A DNA stretch of 64,000 bases from a bacterium (lineage in GTDB: Bacteria; Myxococcota_A; Bradymonadia; Bradymonadales; Bradymonadaceae): contig JAUIBR010000015.1 in NCBI GenBank assembly GCA_030427705.1, forward strand, positions 62,001-126,000, read 5' to 3'. How positions within the stretch are numbered: the stretch's first letter is position 1; each line of letters opens with the position of its first letter. Shown in pieces: positions 47,201 to 54,178 of the stretch. A program made the position numbers and the translations under genes. Below the pieces are notes generated by a model. That model did not search any database and had not been told where the DNA came from. It worked only from the letters and a program-made list of their open reading frames with translations.

Positions 47201-47320
47201 CAACGCCCGCTAGCCACCGTCGTCGTCGGAGGTGTCATCTCGTCGACATTCGCGACCCTATTCGTATTGCCGGTGCTCTATTCGGTCTTCAGAAAGCGGC
47301 GAGACGTCAGCGCGTCTTAA
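44252..47320 (+). CDS. Heavy-metal RND efflux pump (CzcA/CusA-like, divalent type)
   Basis: 1022 residues from the ATG seven bases after GGAG (overlapping the adaptor stop as TGATG). Twelve transmembrane helices with two large periplasmic loops. Helix 4 carries GAIDFGLVVDSSVIMVEN (around residues 390-407), whose two Asp and one Glu match the proton-relay signature of divalent (Zn/Co/Ni) pumps rather than the monovalent CusA type. The final helices hold VGFIALSGISVLGDIVL. Antiports metal ions for protons through the TolC-like channel. Its 3' end overlaps the convergent gene by 14 bp. Confidence 0.95.
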   Translation: MLTKLIDFCLDNRPIVLMATVVLIALGLASFSELRFDAFPDTTPVQVQVNTTAPALSPLEIERQITFEVEQALSGMPGLIEQRSISKFGYSQVVVIFDDEIDIYQARQTVTERLATANLPVGVSKPSLGPMSTGLGEVFQYLVQSNELSAQELRTLHHWVIRPQMVQTPGVAEINTWGGYEQQFHVVVDPNRLVKYDLTLDDVARVLGGSNRNVGGGVLTRSGESQLIQGQGLVSGVEDIRSMVVATSGGIPIRIEDVANVKVDHEIRRGAVTASGKGEAVLGLGFMLMGENSREVTQQLEARLNAVKSTLPPSVEVTPVYKRTDLVDQVLETVRNNLLAGALLVIAILFMLMGSLRAGLIVALAIPLSMLFAFNGMLQFGIVGSLMSLGAIDFGLVVDSSVIMVENSARRLAEDKSGRSIKEVVRDACIEVRKPTMFGELIIALVYLPVLALEGVEGKLFRPMALTVIFALAGSMLVSLTLMPVLASYGLKRDVKHKKPALVRWLERTYINRLEAALNSPKFVLGWALIVVVGAGVLATTLGSEFVPRLREQAIVINTVRIAGVSLDESVRYGTEIERHLREEFPNEILHIWTRTGTAEVATDPMGLEVSDVFITLTPRETWKRGKTQEDLTAAMRAELEGLPGMRSIFTQPIEMRVAEMLAGIRTDVGIKIHGDDFDQLKTSAEEIRAKLEAIPGATDVTVEQLTGQAILQIDVNRDAAGRYGIPVADVLNVIESLGTRRVGEVVQGQRRFDLVLRLDDDVRTSADAIGRVLITTPSGARVPLSTVANINVVEGPSTINRDWGQRRVVVQSNVQGRDIGSFVQDVNQVIAEIKLPEGYYTTIGGEFENLQRAQRRLAVVVPITFVLVLVLLMLTYGRFSDAIRVFTGVPFGAVGGVLALWARDMPFSVSAAVGFIALSGISVLGDIVLVSRIRQLEAEGRDLMDSIREAATTRVRPVLMTALVAGLGFIPMALNTGVGAEVQRPLATVVVGGVISSTFATLFVLPVLYSVFRKRRDVSAS

Positions 47321-48305
47321 GACCCTTTAGAATCCGGGATGCGTAACCCACAGGCGTTGCAGAACGGCCGGTTGAGCGCATGTAAGACGGGCTGGGAAGC
47401 GCAAGTTGCCTGACCAAACGCGCTTTGTTGTACCAGTTGTACCACGCAAAATCGGTGCGCCAGCTTCCAATATCAGGCCGTTGATACTCACGCATCGGAA
47501 TGTCGAGTTCGAAGGTCTCGACAACCCATTTGCAGTACCAGCCGATACCTTCCGCGAGTTTGTCGCCAACGCGTTTTGTGACCAGCTGTTGCGGGTAACC
47601 GCCAAGATGGTTGAGAAGCAGCACGACATCCCACGCATGAATCAGCATGAATTCTTGGTCGCCGTGATGCCCCAGCACATGCAACGCAGCGTGGCAGAGC
47701 AGGTCGATGGCATCTGGGATTCGCAACCCTTCGTGTCCCGGCATGGGGTACGAGCGCTCATCGAGTTTCTCAAATCCCAAGGCGACCGAAACCTGGGGGC
47801 GCACGCTGATGCGGCGATGAAGGTCGAGTCGCGGCCCGCCATCTGGGGCCTCCAAACTCAAGGCATGCGTCACTAGCGCGCCGCCCAACGTTGGGATGAT
47901 CGTATAACCGATCGAGGTCAGCTCAGAGACCACGTCTTCGAACACCGGGCGTGGAACGAAGATATCGATATCAGAGCTCGGGCGTTGATGCGGTTCGTCA
48001 TAGTAGGACGCCGCCAGCGCAACTCCCTTCAGAATCATCAACTCCGCACCAAGCTCTTGCGAAAGCCGGGCAATGCGGGCAACTGCAGCCGTCCGGGCCA
48101 TCTCTTGGAACACACGGTTGCGTCGTGAATCGACGAGGTGTTCACGGACTTTGCCGTCGAACCCGTCTTCATCAAGCTTGTCGATGATCAACGCGTCAGC
48201 GCGGTGTTCGATTAATCTTTGTGCGACGTGCTGGGCTGAATAGGGACAACTGGCCGGTCGGCCCATCAGTCTTGATGCGGCCCAGCGGATGAAATGATCA
48301 CTCAA
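47307..48305 (-). CDS. Nucleotidyltransferase family protein (NTP_transf_5-like)
   Basis: 332 residues. Marks: LMILKGVALAASYYDEPHQRPSSDIDIFV (motif in parts: LKG, then the metal pair SSDIDIF), ADLDLH-type LDLHRRIS strand, a His-rich helical half. The Pfam family of this type frequently accompanies ABC transporters and lasso-peptide or other RiPP loci. Its ATG overlaps the ABC exporter stop (ATGA). Substrate unknown. Confidence 0.82.
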   Translation of the reverse strand: MSDHFIRWAASRLMGRPASCPYSAQHVAQRLIEHRADALIIDKLDEDGFDGKVREHLVDSRRNRVFQEMARTAAVARIARLSQELGAELMILKGVALAASYYDEPHQRPSSDIDIFVPRPVFEDVVSELTSIGYTIIPTLGGALVTHALSLEAPDGGPRLDLHRRISVRPQVSVALGFEKLDERSYPMPGHEGLRIPDAIDLLCHAALHVLGHHGDQEFMLIHAWDVVLLLNHLGGYPQQLVTKRVGDKLAEGIGWYCKWVVETFELDIPMREYQRPDIGSWRTDFAWYNWYNKARLVRQLALPSPSYMRSTGRSATPVGYASRILKGLKTR

Positions 48306-50035
48306 ACAACTTCCTCGGGATCACGGTACTTCTGCAGCTCACCGTCGCGCAATTCATAGGCTTGGTCAACCTCGTCCAAGAGCGCGGGACGGTGCGTGAT
48401 AATGACCACCGTTTTAGATGCCAGCAATTTTCGTATGTTACGCACAAATCGCACTTCTGCTTCCCGATCCAAGTGCGAAGTGGCCTCGTCCAGAATCAAG
48501 ATCGGCGTGTTCGCCAGGATTGCACGGGCAAGTGCGATGCGTTGCCGCTGACCACCCGAAAGCCGAAAACCCTGGTCGCCAATCTGGGTGTCCCACCCAT
48601 TGGGAAGCTGCGTCAGTACTTCATCCAAAAGCGACAGCTCAGCTGCTTCCTCTAGCTGCGATTCGGTAGCGTCTGGGACACCAAAGAGCACGTTATCCCG
48701 GACTGACGCAGATATTAGCTCAGTGTGTTGAGGGACGTAGGCAATATTTCGTCGTAGGTGTCGCAGTGCGATCTCAGATGTTGGCTTGCCGTCCAGCTCG
48801 ATGACCCCCGAGGTCGGCTCATACAAACGCGAAATCAAATGTGCGATCGTGGTCTTTCCAGAGCCGTTGTCACCAAGCAGTGCGATCGTGGCTCCAGGCG
48901 CAATCGACCAATTCAACCCATGGATGATCTCCGTACAACCGGGATACCCGAAGCTGACCCTTTGAAACTCAAGGGCACCTTTGATTTCTGGTGAGTCCCC
49001 CGTGTCTGGTTGTTCATCCGGCACCGATAGCGCTTCACTGATCCGGGTTAGGCTGGCTTGCGAGCTGCGGTAGCCCGTGTACGCGTCGGCAATCGCGCGC
49101 AGAGGCGAGGTTAGGACCAAGGCCAACATCAGGAGCGTAGCGACCTCACCGGTCGTCAGGTCAAGCCCGAAGTTGTTGTAACTGGCGATGAAGGCGACGC
49201 TAACCATGCCGAAAAATGTCATGAATTGTGTTGCGGGTCCGACCAGTGATACTGCGGTCTGGCGCCGAACTCCAAGTTTGACGTTTTCTTCCGATGCCGA
49301 AGTATATCGGTCCCGAATTCGGTCTTCTTGTGCAAACGCTTTTGTGGCCCAAATCGTCTTCAGGTCCTCATCCGCTTGGCTCAGGAGTTCAGAATTGGAA
49401 TCCCAATAGCGTCTTGAAATCTCGGTGACCCGACGGCCACTTAACCTTGCGATCAGGTACGCCACAGGTGCGGCCGAAACTACCAATAGTCCTAACCAGG
49501 GGCTTGTCGCAAAGAATACCCACGCTGCGCCCGCAAAGACGACGGCTGCCTCGAACAAGGCTTTGGGTGTTGTGGCGATATAGGACGACAAGGTCGACGC
49601 ATCGAGCGCCAAGATCGTCATCTTCTGACCGTGCGAGGTCCCGTGGTGGTAGTACATCGGCAACCGGACCAGGCGGTCATGGAGTGCTGTTCGCATGTCG
49701 TGGTCGTATGTGTATTGGACCTTGGCCGAAAGCCATTGCGAGACAGCCTGAAGGCTAAGTCGGACTGCCAGCAGCCCTACAAGTCCAGCGGCCATGGTCG
49801 CCAATCCGCTGGCGCCAGTGTCCAAGATACCAACGGCCTTACCTGCAACGACTGGCACCGCGACATTTAGCGTGCCAGCGACCAGGGCCAGCAACACGAT
49901 GAATACATAGGTCGCCCGATAAGGGCGAAAACGCTCCAGAAAGTAGCCCCATGTGGTTTTGGCGTTTGCCTGCAAATCTACGTTAGAAGCTGATCCCGAT
50001 CGAAATCTCAGGATACCACTCATCGTCGCAGACAT
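48302..50035 (-). CDS. ABC exporter, fused permease and ATPase (MsbA-like)
   Basis: About 577 residues. Six transmembrane helices (residues about 35-300) followed by an ATPase with Walker A GDNGSGKTT, signature LSGGQRQRIALARA, Walker B ILILDEATSHLD and H-loop ITHRPAL. Half-size exporters of this type move lipids, peptides or drugs. The start is uncertain: the ATG used lies within the outer-membrane protein gene, and a TTG at 49975 just after that gene's stop, with GGATCAG upstream, is equally plausible. Confidence 0.9.
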   Translation of the reverse strand: MSATMSGILRFRSGSASNVDLQANAKTTWGYFLERFRPYRATYVFIVLLALVAGTLNVAVPVVAGKAVGILDTGASGLATMAAGLVGLLAVRLSLQAVSQWLSAKVQYTYDHDMRTALHDRLVRLPMYYHHGTSHGQKMTILALDASTLSSYIATTPKALFEAAVVFAGAAWVFFATSPWLGLLVVSAAPVAYLIARLSGRRVTEISRRYWDSNSELLSQADEDLKTIWATKAFAQEDRIRDRYTSASEENVKLGVRRQTAVSLVGPATQFMTFFGMVSVAFIASYNNFGLDLTTGEVATLLMLALVLTSPLRAIADAYTGYRSSQASLTRISEALSVPDEQPDTGDSPEIKGALEFQRVSFGYPGCTEIIHGLNWSIAPGATIALLGDNGSGKTTIAHLISRLYEPTSGVIELDGKPTSEIALRHLRRNIAYVPQHTELISASVRDNVLFGVPDATESQLEEAAELSLLDEVLTQLPNGWDTQIGDQGFRLSGGQRQRIALARAILANTPILILDEATSHLDREAEVRFVRNIRKLLASKTVVIITHRPALLDEVDQAYELRDGELQKYRDPEEVV

Positions 50036-50528
50036 CACAGTTCAGAATCGTCTCGTACACGACACCAAGCGCAAGTAGGAGCGGTCCATTGATGCTGACC
50101 ACGCCGGCGCGACCGCCGATGGAGTCGAGGTCATCAAACCCGTCGCCGATGAACCAGTGACTGTAGAACGCACCAATGTATGGGTGAATCACCGGAATTT
50201 GATGCAGGTAGTACGTCAGCCGTGGGGATACCGTTCCAACGAATGGGTCTCGGCCAATACTGATTTCGGTACCAAGCCCCAGCTCAAGACCCTTGAGCAC
50301 GAAGTAACCAACACCAGCATTTAGTGTGAAGTAGCTATCGATCGAGCTGCTTACATAGCCGCCACCGATCGAGACATAGAATTTGCCCTGGTCGAACGGC
50401 GTCGGCCGCTCCATGACCACCGGCTCTTCGTACGGATTTGGCTCAGGTGGCGTCGTCGGTTCGCGCTCCTGTGCGAACGCTGGCGCGGTCAGGCAGAGCA
50501 AAAGAAGGCAGCAAATTACGGATTTCAT
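49983..50528 (-). CDS. Outer-membrane beta-barrel protein
   Basis: 181 residues from the ATG that follows an AAAGAG site. Signal peptide (MKSVICCLLLLCLTAPAFA, cleavage before Gln), a Pro/Glu-rich linker, then alternating amphipathic strands (FYVSIGGGYVSSS, FTLNAGVGYFVL, LELGLGTEISIG) ending in ISIGISF with a terminal Phe, the usual mark of an outer-membrane barrel of about eight strands. First gene of a three-gene run with the ABC exporter and nucleotidyltransferase. Confidence 0.8.
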   Translation of the reverse strand: MKSVICCLLLLCLTAPAFAQEREPTTPPEPNPYEEPVVMERPTPFDQGKFYVSIGGGYVSSSIDSYFTLNAGVGYFVLKGLELGLGTEISIGRDPFVGTVSPRLTYYLHQIPVIHPYIGAFYSHWFIGDGFDDLDSIGGRAGVVSINGPLLLALGVVYETILNCDVCDDEWYPEISIGISF

Positions 50529-50570
50529 AGCCATATCTCTTTGGTGAACGGCAATTAGGATGCAACGCGT

Positions 50571-50599
50571 TTCTAAGAGATTCCAACTCGACCGGTCAA
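50571..50599 (-). promoter_or_regulatory. Promoter of the OMP-ABC-nucleotidyltransferase run
   Basis: On the minus strand, TTGACC (50599-50594) and TTAGAA (50576-50571) with a 17-bp spacer, about 40 bp upstream of the outer-membrane protein ATG. Confidence 0.45.
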
Positions 50600-50639
50600 C
50601 TAACAAACCAGCGTCCAGCGAAGCCAAAGGCGAGCCACC

Positions 50640-50701
50640 CCAGCGAAGCGACCCCAGCGAAGCGACGCCAGTGAAACGACGCCAGCGAAGCGACGCCAGC
50701 G
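50640..50701. repeat. 14-bp tandem repeat, about 4.5 copies
   Basis: Unit CCAGCGAAGCGACG, four copies in 50640-50695 (last base of the first is C; the third is CCAGTGAAACGACG) and a partial fifth. Lies between the OMP promoter and the hppD terminator, outside any gene. Confidence 0.9.
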
Positions 50702-50713
50702 ACCAAGAACAAA

Positions 50714-50736
50714 AAAAGGAGCCAAAGGCTCCTTTT
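50714..50736 (-). terminator. Intrinsic terminator of hppD
   Basis: A 10-bp perfect stem AAAAGGAGCC/GGCTCCTTTT with a 3-nt loop. On the minus strand a run of seven T follows (50717-50711). It lies 21 bp past the hppD stop and would work on both strands to some degree. Confidence 0.88.
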
Positions 50737-50757
50737 CATTTGTTCGCAGTGTCGTGT

Positions 50758-51795
50758 CTAGAGGACACCGCGGCGCTTCTGGTCACGCTCGATGCTGCGG
50801 AAGAGTGCACCAAAGTTGCCTTCACCGAATGCTTCGTGCCCTTTGCGTTGGATGAGCTCAAAGAAGATGGGGCCAATGATGTTCTTGGTGAAGATCTGCA
50901 GCAGGTAGCCGCTCTCGTCGCCGTCGACCAGTACGTTGTGGCGCTTGATGTGAGCGCGGTCTTCCGTGACGTTTGGCACACGGTCGAACACTTCGTCGTA
51001 GTACTCGTCATCGATATCAAGGAATTCGATATTCGTGGATTCCATATTGTCGAGCGAGGACAACAAGTTGTTTGAGCACAAAGCCACGTGCTGAATGCCA
51101 GGTCCGTCGTACTCACGAAGGTACTCTTCGATCTGCGACTTCTCTTCCGTGCCTTCGTTGATTGGGATGCAGAACGAGCCGTCTGGCGAACGCAGCGCGT
51201 ACGAAAGAAGGCCGGTCTCTTCTCCGCGAATGTCGAAGTAGCGGACTTGGGTGAAGCCGAAGACGTTCTTGTAGAAGTCCGACCATTCAACGAGCGTGCC
51301 CTTGTAGACATTGTTCGTCAGGTGGTCGATGAACTTGAAGCCTTTGTCGGCCACGTTGATTGGCGCGTCGTGCTCCATGAAGTTCGCTTCGAAGAATGCC
51401 GTTGGATCATCAACAAAGTAGATGAGGCTGTCGCCGATGCCGTAAATCGCTGGAACGTCGAAGGCCGATTGCGTAGCTTCCGTCGCGTCGAATGCGCGGG
51501 CGCCACGGCTGACAGCTTCTTCAAACGCGGCTTTCGCGTCTTCAACCCACATGCCCATTCCGCAGATCGAAGGACCGTGCGACTCGCGGAAGTGCTTCGC
51601 GAATCCGTCGTCTTCGTTCACCAGGAAGAGGATGTCACCCTGCTGGAATGCGTCGATCTGCTTGTCCGTGTGCTTGCTGGTCTTCGAGAAGCCGAAGCTC
51701 GTGAACAGGTTCTCAAGGTTGTTGTTTCCAGCTTCTGCGCTGTACTCGAGAAACGCGATTCCTTTCAGTCCGCATGGGTTCTTTTCGTCTGCCAT
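50758..51795 (-). CDS. hppD: 4-hydroxyphenylpyruvate dioxygenase
   Basis: 345 residues, usual length, from the ATG with GGAGG five bases upstream. Converts 4-hydroxyphenylpyruvate to homogentisate in tyrosine breakdown. Two VOC repeats; the iron ligands are His in DHLTNNV, His in IQHVALC and Glu in IFFELIQRKGHEAFGEGNF, which also holds the C-terminal gate helix. No hmgA or fahA neighbour is in the window; the gene stands alone with its own terminator. Homogentisate could also feed pyomelanin or quinone synthesis. Confidence 0.95.
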   Translation of the reverse strand: MADEKNPCGLKGIAFLEYSAEAGNNNLENLFTSFGFSKTSKHTDKQIDAFQQGDILFLVNEDDGFAKHFRESHGPSICGMGMWVEDAKAAFEEAVSRGARAFDATEATQSAFDVPAIYGIGDSLIYFVDDPTAFFEANFMEHDAPINVADKGFKFIDHLTNNVYKGTLVEWSDFYKNVFGFTQVRYFDIRGEETGLLSYALRSPDGSFCIPINEGTEEKSQIEEYLREYDGPGIQHVALCSNNLLSSLDNMESTNIEFLDIDDEYYDEVFDRVPNVTEDRAHIKRHNVLVDGDESGYLLQIFTKNIIGPIFFELIQRKGHEAFGEGNFGALFRSIERDQKRRGVL

Positions 51796-52114
51796 TTTTA
51801 CCTCCAAATACTTCAGCGGACGCCTTGTCCGCATGATTTCTACTGATGCGAACTCTAACGACAAGTTAATCAAAAAAAAGAATAAACTTTTGTTACACTC
51901 CATCAGATTTTCTGATAGACATGTCTGCCATAAGGGTTGCCCCCAAGGATGGGAGAGTTCTGACGCGCATAATCAGGGAAGATGCGCGTGTCAGGCGGCA
52001 ATGCCACGGAAGGTTAAAGCAGTATAGATAACGGCCCCATGGATGGGGCCCACCCATTCACCTCGCGCATTTCGGCGATCGGATTTTTGCTGTGCAAGAG
52101 GTGGGAGGCACGGG
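51796..52114. promoter_or_regulatory. Divergent hppD / lysR control region
   Basis: 319 bp without a gene. It holds ATCAGA-TTT-TCTGAT at 51902-51916, a dyad that contains the LysR-type T-N11-A spacing (T51903, A51915), about 107 bp upstream of the hppD ATG, and next to it the palindrome AGACATGTCT (51917-51926). The lysR side of the region has two strong potential hairpins: CGCGCAT/ATGCGCG around 51964-51988 and GGCCCCAT/ATGGGGCC at 52033-52050. An AT-rich stretch (51868-51895) on the hppD side could hold its promoter; I cannot fix -10 and -35 boxes. Confidence 0.6.
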
Positions 52115-52996
52115 ATGGACTTTCATCTCGACGGCCTCGAGGCCCTCGAAGCGATCGTACGCACGGGGAGCTTCAGCGCAGCAGCGCGGGAGCTTCACAA
52201 GGCGCAGTCTGCGGTCAGCTACGCGATTCAACAGCTTGAAACCAATCTTGGGGTTTCGGTGTTTGACCGCTCAGGGCATCGAGCCGTCTTGACCGATGAA
52301 GGACGGGTTGTTCTGGAAGAGGGCCGCATGCTCCTCGCCAGCGCCCGACGGATCCAATCTCTGGCAAAGCAAATGGGGACCGGCTGGGAAGGGCGGCTAG
52401 AAGTCGTGGTCGACGGCATTCTGCCCATTCGTCCAATCATGCAGGTCCTCAAGCGCATGGGCTCCGACGAGGTCCCAACCCAAATCCAAGTGCGCGTTGA
52501 ATTCATGACCGGCGTGCAAGCCCGCTTCGACAAGAACGACGCCGACATCATGGTGGTTAACCGCTACCAAGCCCGCGACAACCTGGTCTCGATTCCGATG
52601 CAAGAAGTTGAGGTCGTCCTGACCTGCGCTCCAGACCACCCACTGGCCGCCGACGCACCCGACCAAAGCTGGACACAGCGCGAGCTGCACAACTTCATCG
52701 AATTATCTGTTCATGACACGGCAGAAGGAAAAGACACGGAAGACCCGACGATGTTTGGCGGCTCACGCGTCTTCTTCCTGAGCGACTTCCAGTCAAAGAA
52801 AGAAGCTCTGTTGATGGGATTGGGATTCGGCTGGATGCCCGCCTATTTGATCAAGAAAGAGCTCGACCGAGGTGACCTCGTCGAGATCAAATACGACCGA
52901 GGCAGCCGCTATTCATTCACCCCGCTTCTGGTTCACCGAGCCGACCGCCCACTAGGTCGTGCGGGTCGTCAGTTCATCGAACTGCTGACTGAGTGA
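52115..52996 (+). CDS. LysR-family transcriptional regulator
   Basis: 293 residues from the ATG with GGAGG about seven bases upstream; the longer reading frame to 52043 lacks a ribosome binding site. The N-terminal winged helix has the typical LEALEAIVRTGSFSAAAREL, AQSAVSYAIQQLE and LGVSVFDR; the rest is a periplasmic-binding-protein-like effector domain. Divergent from hppD, so it probably controls hppD and itself from the dyad between them. The inducer is not known. Confidence 0.9.
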   Translation: MDFHLDGLEALEAIVRTGSFSAAARELHKAQSAVSYAIQQLETNLGVSVFDRSGHRAVLTDEGRVVLEEGRMLLASARRIQSLAKQMGTGWEGRLEVVVDGILPIRPIMQVLKRMGSDEVPTQIQVRVEFMTGVQARFDKNDADIMVVNRYQARDNLVSIPMQEVEVVLTCAPDHPLAADAPDQSWTQRELHNFIELSVHDTAEGKDTEDPTMFGGSRVFFLSDFQSKKEALLMGLGFGWMPAYLIKKELDRGDLVEIKYDRGSRYSFTPLLVHRADRPLGRAGRQFIELLTE

Positions 52997-52997
52997 G

Positions 52998-53388
52998 TTC
53001 TTGGTTTTTGGTTTTTGGTTCTTGGTTCTTGGTTTGGTGGTCTGGCTTCCGGAATTGGTACCTGCGGCGTTTTGGTCGATGTTTCGGGGGAGCGGGCGAG
53101 GTCTAGAGTGCGAGAGCTTTTTAGTTTGGGTTAGGGTGATTCGATGTTGACTGGTTCGGTCTCAAACCCTGCACCAACCCAGTCATAGACCACGATTCAC
53201 CATCGGAATCTAAGTAGATGTCGCGAAGACTACCATCCAGATAGAAGTACTCTGCGAACCTTTCTTGCTCTCCCATATGTCTTGAGCTGTCTCGTGTCGA
53301 CAAAACCGTACCCCAAATAGAACCCTCTCCCGCTCCAAGTCTCTCCCGCTCCCCCGAAACCAAGAACCAAGAACTAACGACCAAGAAC
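52998..53388. repeat. Palindromic repeat element with heptamer arrays
   Basis: Five GTTCTTG-type heptamers in tandem (52998-53032, units GTTCTTG or GTTTTTG) face three CAAGAAC units (53361-53367, 53368-53374, 53382-53388). Inside lies an exact 16-bp inverted repeat: GTTTCGGGGGAGCGGG at 53081-53096 and its complement at 53345-53360. No transposase is encoded. It fills the only long convergent gap of the window (396 bp). It resembles a miniature inverted-repeat element or a REP-type repeat; copies elsewhere in the genome would settle it. Confidence 0.7.
53121..53276 (-). CDS. Doubtful short ORF inside the repeat element
   Basis: 51 codons from the ATG at 53276, with YFYLDGSLRDIYLDSDGESW near the start. 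The GSLRDIY stretch followed by Trp looks like a real protein segment, but the end is a polar, Asn/Pro-rich tail and there is no good ribosome binding site. It may be a fragment carried by the element. Confidence 0.2.
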   Translation of the reverse strand: MGEQERFAEYFYLDGSLRDIYLDSDGESWSMTGLVQGLRPNQSTSNHPNPN

Positions 53389-53392
53389 CGAG

Positions 53393-54175
53393 CTAGCTCC
53401 CAATTCGCCGCTTGTAGACGCCGAGCAGCTTGTTCTTCCGCACCCTCGCAATCTCACCCAACATCTCACGCGACTCGTGAAAGTAACGCTGTGTATCATC
53501 AACGCTGGCTTTGGTGTCACTGCGGTCGCGGTCCCACCAGCGAACTTCCACCTCGCGGATGTCTAGGCCGGCCGACTCGAAAATCTGCAGGAGTTCGACG
53601 TCGAATGCGGTGACGTGCCAGCCATCGTCGACCTTCGATTTCTGGAGGAAACTCAGGTGGGGGAAGAGTTCTAACGCATGTGCGCGTCGGCAGGCTTTGA
53701 ACCCGCATTGTGTGTCGATGATGTCAGGGAGCACCATGCGGCGGCGAATCTCGCGGAACACACCACTGCCAACTCGTCGCAACAGGTTGAAGCCATCTCG
53801 GTTCAGACCACGCGAGCCTATGACGATATCTGCGCCACGATCGAACCATGGAAACAGCTTCTCCCACTCTTGAATCGGGGCGCTCTGGTCCATGTCGGTA
53901 AACAACACAAACTCGCCAGCAGCGTCCTGGATACCCGCCCAGATGGCGCCGGGCTTCCCGCCTTTTTCGATCGTGAAGACACGGAAGTTTGAGTGGTCGT
54001 CGCAGAACGCTTGGGCCACCTGAAGGCTGTCATCTGTGCTGGCATCATCGACGATGATGACCTCCCAATCGTAGTCGACTGACGCGAAGTAGTCGGCCAC
54101 TTCTTGGAGGCATCCCAGCTCGATGTTTCGCTGCTCGTTATAGCAGGGAATGATGACAGAAAGTTGCAACGTCAA
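53393..54175 (-). CDS. Family 2 glycosyltransferase (DPM1-like)
   Basis: 260 residues. GT-A fold with VIIPCYNEQRNIE, IIVDDASTDDS, the FTDMDQSAP metal motif (DxD type) and GSRGLNRDG. The order and the RRRMVLPDIIDTQCGFKACRR segment match dolichol- or polyprenyl-phosphate sugar synthases, which make lipid-linked sugars for GT-C enzymes. No transmembrane helix follows the catalytic domain, so it is the soluble type. The GT87- and GT-C-like membrane proteins at 56.7-59.4 kb are possible users of its product. Confidence 0.9.
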   Translation of the reverse strand: MTLQLSVIIPCYNEQRNIELGCLQEVADYFASVDYDWEVIIVDDASTDDSLQVAQAFCDDHSNFRVFTIEKGGKPGAIWAGIQDAAGEFVLFTDMDQSAPIQEWEKLFPWFDRGADIVIGSRGLNRDGFNLLRRVGSGVFREIRRRMVLPDIIDTQCGFKACRRAHALELFPHLSFLQKSKVDDGWHVTAFDVELLQIFESAGLDIREVEVRWWDRDRSDTKASVDDTQRYFHESREMLGEIARVRKNKLLGVYKRRIGS

Positions 54176-54178
54176 CGT

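Noticed and set aside
44252-47320. Monovalent copper/silver pump (CusA type)
   Set aside because: The helix-4 motif GAIDFGLVVDSS has the Asp pair of divalent pumps, and no Met-rich relay pattern was seen in the periplasmic part.
50640-50701. Small ORF over the 14-bp repeats
   Set aside because: 14 is not a multiple of 3, so the repeat shifts frame at each unit and cannot encode a repeated peptide.
51961-52050. Possible signal-recognition-particle RNA in the lysR leader (GTCAGG ... CGGAAGG ... AGCAG)
   Set aside because: The pieces resemble the conserved SRP apical loop, but the GGAA tetraloop and its closing helix cannot form with the observed spacing, and the sequence lacks the long outer helix.
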